Shown here: piece after piece, positions 41,349-49,942 of the stretch | Position numbering within the stretch: position 1 is the stretch's first letter | Layout: the number at the start of each line of letters is the position of its first letter | Assembly: GCA_964588385.1 (NCBI GenBank) | Contig: CAZPPG010000013.1 | Span: 12,486-76,485, forward strand | Source: JAHBWV01 sp964588385 | GTDB lineage: Bacteria > Planctomycetota > Phycisphaerae > Phycisphaerales > UBA1924 | Direction of reading: 5' to 3' | DNA length: 64,000 nt | The notes under the pieces: generated by a model | Databases searched by the model: none | What the model was told of the DNA's origin: nothing | What the model saw: only the letters and a program-made list of their open reading frames with translations | Position numbers and translations under genes: made by a program

Positions 41349-41762
41349 TCTGTTGACTTCGGGTGGCGGGCAATCGCCCAGTTCGGGCAGGGAGTCGTAC
41401 AGCCAGAGGACCCCTTCGCGACAGGCATTAGAAATACCTTTGTTCTCTATTCCAATCCAAGCGGAGGCGTCCGCGAAAATCGCGTCGGTTGTTTCTGGTT
41501 GGGCGGCTGGCCAATCGCCCCGTACGCATCCAGCTTCACGGGCCTCTACGTCAACGCCGGCCCCGACTGCTCCGTCGCCAACTACAACGGCGACGCCGAT
41601 GCGGACATCCTCGACTTCCTCGATTTCCTGGATGACTTCGCCTCGTGCGAGAACCAGCCCGCGCCCTGCGGCTCGGTTTCCGATGCCGACCTGACAGGCG
41701 ACACGATCGTCGACATCCTCGATTTCCTGGAGTTCTTTGAGTATTTCGGCGTCTGCTCTTGA
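41349..41762 (+). pseudogene. Remnant of a surface-protein gene: truncated C-terminus with paired dockerin-like loops
   Basis: An open frame of 137 codons runs from just after a TAA at 41346 to a TGA at 41762, with no ATG or GTG and no ribosome site; a TTG at 41499 is the only conventional start. The translation (VDFGWRAIAQFGQGVVQPED then YSNPSGGVRENRVGCFWLGG) ends in two loops, NYNGDADADILDFLDFLDDF and DADLTGDTIVDILDFLEFFE, joined by ENQPAPCGSVS and closed by a final VCS. This is the same C-terminal module as in the two neighbouring surface proteins, without any signal peptide or body. The simplest reading is a decayed copy whose 5' part has been lost. It might be expressed as a short secretion-incompetent peptide, but nothing supports that. 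Confidence 0.65.
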
Positions 41763-42020
41763 CCGCAAACATGGCGCAAACACTTATCCACGAAAGCTTT
41801 ATACGCGCCCGCACGGTCCGCTGCATGGGGTGCTTTCTTTTGGTCGGTTTGGCCCGCGGCTGAAATCGACCCCGCTTCGTTCCCATATAGACTCCGCCCA
41901 CCCCCGCGCCGGGGGTGCGCTGTTCGCGTGGTCGGTTCGGGACCGGACACGCCGAGCGAACGCAATGACAGGGTCGTCACCACCGGAGGGTGCCGCCCCC
42001 CAACCCAAGAGGCAACGTTC
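41763..42020 (+). promoter_or_regulatory. Promoter and structured leader of the gene at 42021
   Basis: A -10-like TATAGA lies at 41887-41892. Directly after it are two hairpins: CACCCCCG with CGGGGGTG (41900-41907 with 41911-41918), and an imperfect stem-loop 41923-41962 closed by GTTCGC and GCGAAC with GGTC/GACC inside. They would stand in the 5' untranslated RNA, 58 to 120 bases before the start codon. No -35 element is convincing. A cis-acting RNA is possible. Confidence 0.45.
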
Positions 42021-43781
42021 ATGGCTCGTAACACGTCACGTCTTGCTCGGTCGATCGCCGCCTTCTCCCTTCCCCTGACCATGGCCCTTCCGGCTCTCGC
42101 CGGTCTGCCCGCCGCGATCGATCGCCTCCCCAGCGACGCCCTCGTCGTCTTCTCGATCCGCAGCGTCAGCGAGCTGAAGGGCGATCTGGACGGGATGGGT
42201 GACAAGCTCCCCCCGCTCAAGGAAGCGCTCAGCGAGAGCCCCATGGGCATGCTGCTGGCCCTTCCTGGCATGAACCCCGAGGGCTCGGTTGCCGCAGCAT
42301 TTGTGGGCGAGACGCTCGATATGGGCGCGGAACATCCTCCAATGGTCGCAGTGATCCCCGTGACCGATGCCAAGAAGTTCTTTGAAGCAATCGGAGCCGC
42401 CGCAAGCGGCGAGACGTACACCGCCGACCTTGATGGAAACCCCGCACACCTGAAGGACATTGGCGGCGGGTTCGTCGCCATGGCCCCCACTGCCGAACTG
42501 TTGGCCGCCTTCGATGGCACGCCCGGCAACGGTGCGGCGCACGCCAAGCGGCTTGGCGCGAGCGGCGCTTCGCTTGCTGATACAGCCGACCTGCTCGTCT
42601 ACGCGGATCTGGCCAAGCTCAAGCCCATGATCGATCAGGGCGTCGCGCAGATGAACGAGCAGATGGAGATGGTCGCCATGATGGCCGGCCCTCAGGGCGA
42701 CCAGATCAAGCAGACCGGCGCGATGCTCAACGCGTTGGCGAACCTGCTCACTTCCGAGGGTGATCTGGCAATCATGGGAACGTCGATCACCGGAGCGGGC
42801 ATCGCGATGGACTTTGGCGCCCAGTTCAAGGAAGGCACGGAGACGTACAAGTCTTTGCAGGTGAAGGGCGACTCGCTCAAGTCCCTCACGCGCCTCCCCA
42901 CCGTGCCGTATCTGTTCGCCATGGGCGCGGACATCTCCAGCCCCACAATCAAGACCGCGATCAACGAACTCAACAAGATGCAGGCACAGGGCTCCTCGTT
43001 CATGCCCGGTGCGGAGTTGATGGACAAGCTCGACGCCATGTCGTTTGTGCTCGGCACATCGCCCGCCCTGATGGGTGGCGGCCTCTTCGCGAACTCCGTC
43101 GTCTTCATGCAGTCCAAGGACGCCACCGGCCTGCTCGCCACGTCCAAGGACGTCATGGAGAAGATGAACAACACCACAAGCAACGGCATGAAACTCGCCA
43201 CGGCGTACAAGGCCGGTGACGCGACCATCGGTGGGACGCAGGTCGATTCATGGTCCGTCCGGATGTCAGTCGACCCCAACGATCCGAACGCGATGGTGGC
43301 TCAACAGGGCATGCAGGCCATGTTCATGATCTGGGGACCGACGGGCGGCCCCTCGGGATATCTTGCCCCCACAAAGAGCGGCGTCGTCCAGACCCTCTCC
43401 AAGAACACCATGCTCATGGAAAAGGCGCTTCAGATCGCGGGAGAGGGGAACGGCCTGGGCACCGACAAGGTCCTCCTCGCCACCGCTTCTCAGCTCCCGA
43501 AGGACCGCTCAGCGGAGATGTACGTCGGCGTGGGCGAGATCATCAAGACGGCAGCGGGCTTCGCCGCCATGATGGGCATGTCCATGGACTTCAGCGTTCC
43601 GGACAATCTGGCCCCGGTCGGCATGTCCGTCTCGACCAACGGCGGCGCTGCCTCCGGACGGATCTTTGTGCCCATCGAGGTCATCACCACCGTCGCCGAC
43701 ATCCAGAAGCAGATGCAAGGCGAAATGGGCGGCGAGATGCCGGAAGAAGAAGCCGAGGACGGCGCGAAGCCCCGCTTCTGA
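42021..43781 (+). CDS. Exported protein, DUF3352-like, unknown function
   Basis: 586 residues from the ATG at 42021 (AGAGG eight bases upstream). The first 26 residues are a signal peptide (SIAAFSLPLTMALPALAG). The mature part begins LPAAIDRLPSDALVVFSIRSVSELKGDL, the typical opening of planctomycetal DUF3352-like exported proteins that are often abundant. The rest is Met/Ala/Gly-rich, with repeating alpha/beta units (FVAMAPTAELLAAFDG; LVYADLAKLKPMIDQGVAQM) and no catalytic motif I can name. The last 20 residues are acidic. No membrane anchor beyond the signal peptide and no dockerin-like module, unlike its neighbours. A terminator follows directly. Role unknown. Confidence 0.78.
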   Translation: MARNTSRLARSIAAFSLPLTMALPALAGLPAAIDRLPSDALVVFSIRSVSELKGDLDGMGDKLPPLKEALSESPMGMLLALPGMNPEGSVAAAFVGETLDMGAEHPPMVAVIPVTDAKKFFEAIGAAASGETYTADLDGNPAHLKDIGGGFVAMAPTAELLAAFDGTPGNGAAHAKRLGASGASLADTADLLVYADLAKLKPMIDQGVAQMNEQMEMVAMMAGPQGDQIKQTGAMLNALANLLTSEGDLAIMGTSITGAGIAMDFGAQFKEGTETYKSLQVKGDSLKSLTRLPTVPYLFAMGADISSPTIKTAINELNKMQAQGSSFMPGAELMDKLDAMSFVLGTSPALMGGGLFANSVVFMQSKDATGLLATSKDVMEKMNNTTSNGMKLATAYKAGDATIGGTQVDSWSVRMSVDPNDPNAMVAQQGMQAMFMIWGPTGGPSGYLAPTKSGVVQTLSKNTMLMEKALQIAGEGNGLGTDKVLLATASQLPKDRSAEMYVGVGEIIKTAAGFAAMMGMSMDFSVPDNLAPVGMSVSTNGGAASGRIFVPIEVITTVADIQKQMQGEMGGEMPEEEAEDGAKPRF

Positions 43782-43819
43782 TCTCTCGCGCTCGACACGA
43801 ATACGACTCAACAACCACG

Positions 43820-43855
43820 GGCCCCGGAGGACGCGCGTTCTTCGGGGCCTTTCTC
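43820..43855 (+). terminator. Terminator after the DUF3352-like gene
   Basis: GGCCCCG (43820-43826) pairs with CGGGGCC (43843-43849) around a 16-base, partly structured loop, then TTTCTCGTT. It lies 38 bases after the stop and just before the convergent radA stop, so it may serve both. Confidence 0.75.
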
Positions 43856-43857
43856 GT

Positions 43858-45297
43858 TCACCGCGTCCTATACCCAAGCTGCTCGATCGCTTGCTCGATC
43901 GTGCTGATACCGGTGACGCGGGCGCCCTTGATGCTCGCCTGCTTGACGTTCGGGGCGGGCACCATCAGCTTTGTGTAGCCGAGCCGCATCGCCTCTCTGG
44001 CCCGTTGCTCGATCTGTGTCACCGGCCTGACCTCGCCTCCCAGCCCCACCTCACCGACAACCGCCGTTCCTGACGCAATGGCCTTGCGTCGGTGCGCGCC
44101 CGCCACAGCGAGCAAGAGCGCCAGATCACTGGCGGGCTCGGCGATCTTGAGACCCCCGACACTGCTCGCGAAGACATCCATGTCGGCAAGCCGCATGCCG
44201 GCGTGCTGCTCCAGAACGGCAATCAGCATCGCCAGCCGGTTGGAGTCCAGCCCGCTCGACTTGCGCTTTGCCGCGCCGAGGAACCCGGACGCGGTGAGGG
44301 CCTGTATCTCCACGAGCACGCAGCGCGTCCCCTGAACGACCGGACAGACCACGCTTCCCGCCCGGGGGGCGACGCCCTCACGCCCCTGCACGGCCGCGAC
44401 GCCGGCGCCTTCGGGCGCCTCGCGAAGTCCGGCACCGGTCATCTCAAAGATGCCCAGCTCCATCGTCGTGCCGTACCGGTTCTTGACCGCTCGGACGATC
44501 CTGTGCGCGTGGTACCGATCTCCTTCAAAGTTCAGCACCACGTCCACCAGATGCTCAACGATCCGCGGCCCCGCCAGCACCCCCTCCTTTGTCACGTGCC
44601 CGACCAGCACCACCGCGATTCCCGACGCCTTGGCGAGATACACCAGATCCGCGACGCACCGTCGAAGCTGCGTCACGCTCCCGGGCCCCGCGGGCACATC
44701 CGACTTGTAGACCATCTGGGCCGAATCGATCACAAGCACCCGCGGCATCACCCGACGCACCTGCTCCAGAACTCGTGCCAGATTTGTATCCGCCAGAACA
44801 AAGAGCTCCCTTTCCTTCGCGGCTCCAAGTCGCTCCGCTCGCCCACGCACTTGCTCGGCCGACTCTTCGCTCGAGACATAGAGAACCCGTCCCCCACGGT
44901 TCGCCCAGGAAGCGGCCCCTTGCAGCAAGAGTGTGGACTTGCCAATCCCGGGCTCGCCACCGAGCAGCACCACGCTCCCTTCCACCAACCCGCCGCCCAG
45001 AACGCGATCCAGCTCACCGATCGCGCTTGGAATCCGCCGGATCTCCCCGTCGCGCCCCGCTTCGGCAATCGGCGTCGCGCCCGGTCCGGGTCCGATTCCC
45101 GCGCCCGCATCTGGTCCATCGTCCGCGTCGAGTCGCCACCCCTCGATGATGCCGCGCTGCGGATCCTCCGTCGAGGCCTTGTCCACGGTCTGCTTCTCAA
45201 GCGAGTCCCAGGCGCCGCAATCGGAGCACTTTCCCATCCAACGCAGAAACGTGCTCCCACACGCCGAACAGACGAATACCTCGCGAACCTTGGCCAT
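43858..45297 (-). CDS. radA: DNA repair protein RadA
   Basis: 479 residues. All family parts are present: the N-terminal four-Cys zinc finger (VCSACGSTFLRW with GKCSDCGAW), a RecA-like ATPase with Walker A GGEPGIGKSTLLLQ and Walker B RVLVIDSAQMVY, the RadA-specific KNRYG motif (VKNRYGTTMELGIF), and a C-terminal Lon-protease-like domain (DMDVFASSVGGLKIAEPASDLALLLA) without catalytic Ser-Lys function. RadA drives branch migration of recombination intermediates. It is cytosolic. Divergent from the AsmA-like gene, with 62 bases between. A 25-residue Gly/Pro/Asp-rich insert lies between zinc finger and ATPase. Confidence 0.97.
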   Translation of the reverse strand: MAKVREVFVCSACGSTFLRWMGKCSDCGAWDSLEKQTVDKASTEDPQRGIIEGWRLDADDGPDAGAGIGPGPGATPIAEAGRDGEIRRIPSAIGELDRVLGGGLVEGSVVLLGGEPGIGKSTLLLQGAASWANRGGRVLYVSSEESAEQVRGRAERLGAAKERELFVLADTNLARVLEQVRRVMPRVLVIDSAQMVYKSDVPAGPGSVTQLRRCVADLVYLAKASGIAVVLVGHVTKEGVLAGPRIVEHLVDVVLNFEGDRYHAHRIVRAVKNRYGTTMELGIFEMTGAGLREAPEGAGVAAVQGREGVAPRAGSVVCPVVQGTRCVLVEIQALTASGFLGAAKRKSSGLDSNRLAMLIAVLEQHAGMRLADMDVFASSVGGLKIAEPASDLALLLAVAGAHRRKAIASGTAVVGEVGLGGEVRPVTQIEQRAREAMRLGYTKLMVPAPNVKQASIKGARVTGISTIEQAIEQLGYRTR

Positions 45298-45359
45298 GGC
45301 CTCAGGTTAGCCATCCGCCCCCGCCACCGCACGCCCGCCGGTCTCTACCATCCCCTCCG

Positions 45360-48300
45360 ATGACCAAGCCAGCGTCCAAGCCCCGCCGCCAGCGCAACTC
45401 ACCGCCCTCTCCGGGTCATAAGCGCCACCCGCGTCGGCGTCTGCTCATCGTCGGGATCATCCTCGCCCTGCCAATCCTGCTCTTCCTCCTGGTGACGCGT
45501 TCAGCCCTCACCTCCTGGATTGTCACGCCGGTCCTGGAGAACCTCACGGGCGCTTCGATCAAGATGGACAACGCAACGGTCGGTCTTGATGGCTCCGTCA
45601 CACTGTTGGGGGTTCGATCAGACGCCCCGGGCGTCGACGGCCCCGCCGCGACCTTTCTCCGCGTTCAGAAGGTCGAAGCCAAGTTCCGCTGGCGCGAGCT
45701 GCTCACCGGAGGCGGTGTCCGAACAATTACACTGCACGAGCCGAAGCTCCTTCTGTCGCAATCGACCGAGTCTCAGACGCTGAACGTGTCCGCGCTCACC
45801 CTCCTGCGGCCATCCGGTGGGACGAGCGGGCCGCTTCCGACGGTCGTCATCGACGATGCATCCCTCGAGATCGGCGAGCACACCGGCTCGAGCTATGCCC
45901 CTCTCAGCGCCGTTCACTTTGATGCCTCCGTCATCCCCGATCCCGCGTCCCCGAGCCACGCGTCCACAATCCGGATCACGCCCCTGGCGCCGGAAGGCCC
46001 GATCATCGGTATCCCTGGCCAGTTCATCACCGGACGAATCGACGCGGACGGTGTCACGCTGACACCCGGAGATGTCTCGCTGGCCTCGCTCCGGCCGGCA
46101 ACCCTGCCCGCCACCGTGCGCAAGGAGCTTGAGCTTCTGGACCTCTCCGGACGTCTCCGCGTTCGCACCTTCACATACAGCTTCGCAACCGGCAAAGTGG
46201 AGGCGGAGGTTCGCCTCAACGGAATCGCCATGAACCTACCGGTCACACCCACGACCGGAGACGGGGGCCAGGGTCCGCTCCGCATGCAGGGAGTCAGCGG
46301 CACCATCGCGCTCCGCGCCGATCGAATCCGCGCAGATCTTCGCGGCACGCTCGGCGACATGCCTTGGACCGTTCGCCTGGCCTACGAGGGCCCAAGCGCC
46401 GAAGCGGCGTTCACGTGCGATCTGGAGACCGATGGATTTCACGTCTCCAAGCGACCCGATCTGCTTCCCTTCGCCCCTCCCATCGTCAAGGAACGCCTGG
46501 ACGGATTCTCTCAACCGACCGCCACCGTCAGCTCCCGTGTTCGCATTACCCGCGATCCCCCGACTCCAACAGGGCCCTCACCCATCCACGTCGATGGAAC
46601 GCTCGAGTTCAAAGACGGCGTGGCCGCGTTCATCGACTTTCCTTACCGCTTTGAGAACCTCTCCGGTTCCGTTCGATTCGACGAGAACACCCTCGAACTG
46701 CTCCGTATCGAGGGTGAAGCCCCCAGCGGCGCTCGCCTGGTCGCCACCGGGCTGATCTCGCCCATCAATGAGCTGGCCCAGGTTGATGTCAAGGTTCGCG
46801 CGGTGAATGTCCCGGTCGACGAGACGCTCGAGGACGCGCTCGGCCCCGAGCGACGCGAGGTCGTGGACGCACTCTTCAATCGCGATCGCCTGGCCGAGCT
46901 TGTGCGCGCGGGGCTCGTGCTTGATCCCGCGGAAGCGGCCCGCCTCCGCGAGGACGAGGCGCGGCTTGTCGGGGTCCCGAACCGCTCACCCGAAGCGGAG
47001 AATCGCCTTGCAGCCATCAGGCAAGCTCTCGCTGAGCGTCCCTCATTCGATCCGGGTGGCCGTGCCACCGTGGATGTTCACGTCACGCGGGAGGAGGGAT
47101 ATCTGACGCCATGGCAGACCGACGTCATCGTTCATTTCGACAGACTCCACGTCCTTCCGGAGGCCTTTCCACTTCCCATCGTCGGGTCGGATGTCACCCT
47201 CCACATCACCGACCAGCTCGCCGTCCTCGAAGGCGGCATGTACCAGACGCTGCGAGGCGGCCTGGCCATGGTGGACTGCTCCGTGGAGCTCTTTGCACCC
47301 GACGGCTCTCAGGCGTTCATCCCCGTGGTCGACATCAATGCCGCGGACATTCCGATTGATGATCTGCTCATTCACGCCCTACCCGATCGCCCGGTTTCGA
47401 CGGAGGGTCAGAACACGGATCGTCCTTCCGTGCAGGACGCGCTCCGGGCCCTCAACCTCACGGGAGGGATCGATATCCAGGCGCGGATCGCTCCGTTGGA
47501 GAACCCGCCTCCGGCCACGGATCATGCGAGTGTGATCCAGTTGGGCTACCAGGTTCACGCCGATGCGGGCGAGCTCTCGGCCATGCCCGCCCCCACCGCC
47601 GGCTCTGAATCGAGGCTTGTGCTCACCAAACTGCGCGGCACGCTCGACGTCTCGGAGCAAGGGCTCAGCGCACGCATGCGATCAAACATTGGAACCGCAC
47701 TCCGCTCAGACCCCGCAACCGTGTCCGAGGCGGGCCAGGCGACACTCGCCTTCACGGCCGACTTCACCTCCTCGGGTGCGCCGTCTTCGGTGGACGCCAC
47801 CATCACGAGTCTCAACACCGCAGCGCCTATTGAGGACGCCGTGCGCCCGCTGGCATCCAGCTCCGCAGAACGGCTCGCCGCCCTCCGTGCCAGACACGTC
47901 CCATCCGGTCGACTTGACGCCGTCATCGATCTGTCGCTCCGCGGCTCGAACGTGACCGGGGAGATCGTCCTGAGTCGGCCCGAACATCTGGCGTTCGACG
48001 CGATGGGCGGGCGCATGTCTCTCTCTGTCCCCGAGGGGAGCATCGCGCTGGTGCTCGGCTCAGAAGGAAACGCGCAACCCAAGCCGGATTCCGCGACCCT
48101 CGTCCGTTTCGACGGCCTCGCGGCAGCCGTTGATTTCGACGAGGAGCCCATCGGCCGGATTGATGCGAGCGGCACCCTCGCAATCTCGGCCGACGCGACA
48201 GGACTCGACCCCGCCCGAACGGACCTGCGCGTGATCTGGGCCGACGCACCGCTCAGCACACGCGCAATCGGTGATCTGGTTCGCCAGCGACTGGGCGACA

Positions 48301-49769
48301 CCATTGGCGACCTCTACGCCCTCCACACACCCTCGGGGCGCTTTGACATGGAGTTGGCTCTCCGCGCGAATCCTGCCTCGCCCTCCACGCTCGGCGCCTG
48401 GGGAAGCGTTCGCCCGCGATTCCTCTCGCTGACTCGATTCGGCCAGCCGCTGGACTTCCCAAGCACGGGGGGCGTGGTCCATTTCAGCCCCGATGGAGGC
48501 ACGATCGACGCCTTGACCCTGAACGCCGAAGGCACCTCGCTCCACATCGACGGCGCTTGGACCGCGCCCGCTGGTGCATCTCCCAAAATCGATCTCAGCG
48601 TCAGCGGATGGACGACTGCCCAGGGCCAGACGCTTCGCGCCATGCTCCCGGAGCAACTGCACAACATGGCCAAGAACGCCGACCTTTCCGTCGAAGGAGG
48701 GGTCCGTCTCGATCGACTCAAACTTTCAGTAGACGGGGATCCGAAGCAGGAGGGGGCGATCGTCCGCGCCTCTGGCGCCGCGACGGTTGACCGCGCGTCC
48801 ATGCGTGTCGGCCCTCCCATCACCGACCTGTCAGGCGTCATCCAGTTCACAGCCCGCACCTCGCCGGGTTCCACGACCTTCGATGTCGGCATGATCGCCA
48901 ACTCGCTCAGGGTGTCCAATCTCCTGGTCACGGACGCTCGCCTCCGCGTGACCAGCGACCCCAACGACCCCACCGTGATCGCTCCGCTGATCTCCGGCTC
49001 CGCGCACGGGGGCCGGTTCTCCGGTCGCGCGACCATCGGGCCGGATCCGGCCAATGGCCAGAGGCGCCGGTACTTTGCATCCATCCACGTGGCGGGCGCT
49101 CGTTTCGCAAGCGTTCTCGCCGATCTCACGAGTCGTGCAGGCGTGGACACCATCGCCGACCCCGACGCCTCCCGCGGCTTGCTCGACGCCGAACTGACCA
49201 TCGAGGGCATCGTCGGCGAAGAGGCCTCGCAGGTCGGCCGAGGCGAAATGGCCATCTCCGGTGGCGAGGTCCTCTCCTTTCCGCTCCTGCTTCCGATTCT
49301 TCAGGTTGCCAACCTGCAGGTTCCCTCGCGTGAGCGTCTGGACCTCGCCCTCTCCACTTTCCATCTCTCTGAGGGACGTGTCACGTTCGAAGACATGTCG
49401 GTCTTCTCTCCGTCCGTTGAACTCTTTGGATATGGGACGATGTCCTGGCCGGCCACTGATCTGGATCTGCGTGTCGTCTCACGCGGCGCACGCCAGCTCC
49501 CCATCGTCTCAAGCGTGGTCGAGGCCATTCGCAACGAACTCATCAGCATCAGTGTCGGCGGCACGCTCGCCGACCCAGATGTCTCGCTCCAGCAGTTCAC
49601 CAGCGCTCGCGGCCTCCTCAAACGCCTCCTCGAGGGCTCCTCCAGCGAGCGAGCACGCGAAATGGAGCGCATCCGTCTCCGCGCGTATGCGTCTCAGGAT
49701 CGCGTCAGACGTGCAGGCGAGCGAATCAAAGAACTCTCCCAAACCGCGGCAATGGAAGGGGAGAACTGA
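45360..49769 (+). CDS. Very large AsmA-like inner-membrane protein
   Basis: 1469 residues. A basic 27-residue N-terminus (SKPRRQRNSPPSPGHKRHPR) precedes one membrane helix at about 28-48 (LLIVGIILALPILLFLLVT), then about 1400 residues of predicted periplasmic beta-strand repeats, as in AsmA/YhdP/TamB-type bridge-like lipid-transfer proteins. The C-terminus has the AsmA_2-type features MAISGGEVLSFPLLLPILQV, LSEGRVTFEDMSVFSPSVEL and FGYGTMSWPATDLDLRVVS, followed by VGGTLADPDVSLQQF and a helical tail. These proteins form long hydrophobic grooves that carry phospholipids between inner membrane and outer membrane. The ATG has no visible Shine-Dalgarno sequence. It is divergent from radA. AsmA-like is firm from the C-terminal signature; whether it is a functional YhdP or TamB counterpart is not decidable. 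Confidence 0.85.
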   Translation: MTKPASKPRRQRNSPPSPGHKRHPRRRLLIVGIILALPILLFLLVTRSALTSWIVTPVLENLTGASIKMDNATVGLDGSVTLLGVRSDAPGVDGPAATFLRVQKVEAKFRWRELLTGGGVRTITLHEPKLLLSQSTESQTLNVSALTLLRPSGGTSGPLPTVVIDDASLEIGEHTGSSYAPLSAVHFDASVIPDPASPSHASTIRITPLAPEGPIIGIPGQFITGRIDADGVTLTPGDVSLASLRPATLPATVRKELELLDLSGRLRVRTFTYSFATGKVEAEVRLNGIAMNLPVTPTTGDGGQGPLRMQGVSGTIALRADRIRADLRGTLGDMPWTVRLAYEGPSAEAAFTCDLETDGFHVSKRPDLLPFAPPIVKERLDGFSQPTATVSSRVRITRDPPTPTGPSPIHVDGTLEFKDGVAAFIDFPYRFENLSGSVRFDENTLELLRIEGEAPSGARLVATGLISPINELAQVDVKVRAVNVPVDETLEDALGPERREVVDALFNRDRLAELVRAGLVLDPAEAARLREDEARLVGVPNRSPEAENRLAAIRQALAERPSFDPGGRATVDVHVTREEGYLTPWQTDVIVHFDRLHVLPEAFPLPIVGSDVTLHITDQLAVLEGGMYQTLRGGLAMVDCSVELFAPDGSQAFIPVVDINAADIPIDDLLIHALPDRPVSTEGQNTDRPSVQDALRALNLTGGIDIQARIAPLENPPPATDHASVIQLGYQVHADAGELSAMPAPTAGSESRLVLTKLRGTLDVSEQGLSARMRSNIGTALRSDPATVSEAGQATLAFTADFTSSGAPSSVDATITSLNTAAPIEDAVRPLASSSAERLAALRARHVPSGRLDAVIDLSLRGSNVTGEIVLSRPEHLAFDAMGGRMSLSVPEGSIALVLGSEGNAQPKPDSATLVRFDGLAAAVDFDEEPIGRIDASGTLAISADATGLDPARTDLRVIWADAPLSTRAIGDLVRQRLGDTIGDLYALHTPSGRFDMELALRANPASPSTLGAWGSVRPRFLSLTRFGQPLDFPSTGGVVHFSPDGGTIDALTLNAEGTSLHIDGAWTAPAGASPKIDLSVSGWTTAQGQTLRAMLPEQLHNMAKNADLSVEGGVRLDRLKLSVDGDPKQEGAIVRASGAATVDRASMRVGPPITDLSGVIQFTARTSPGSTTFDVGMIANSLRVSNLLVTDARLRVTSDPNDPTVIAPLISGSAHGGRFSGRATIGPDPANGQRRRYFASIHVAGARFASVLADLTSRAGVDTIADPDASRGLLDAELTIEGIVGEEASQVGRGEMAISGGEVLSFPLLLPILQVANLQVPSRERLDLALSTFHLSEGRVTFEDMSVFSPSVELFGYGTMSWPATDLDLRVVSRGARQLPIVSSVVEAIRNELISISVGGTLADPDVSLQQFTSARGLLKRLLEGSSSERAREMERIRLRAYASQDRVRRAGERIKELSQTAAMEGEN

Positions 49770-49942
49770 CCCCGCTCGCGAGAGGGCAGATTCTCAGGGA
49801 TCTTCACGCCTGCCCAACCGAATATGATCCAACCGGCACCATGTCAATCTCTCCCCACATGTCCGCACCCGTAACGCCGATCCGTCCGGACGATCCGCGC
49901 GGCATTTGTCGGTCTGCCGCGAGGCCTCTGCGGGCCAGCCCG

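Noticed and set aside
41582..42547. 321-codon minus-strand frame
   Set aside because: Covers the remnant and the DUF3352-like gene in antisense; Arg/Ser/Pro-rich, without any motif.
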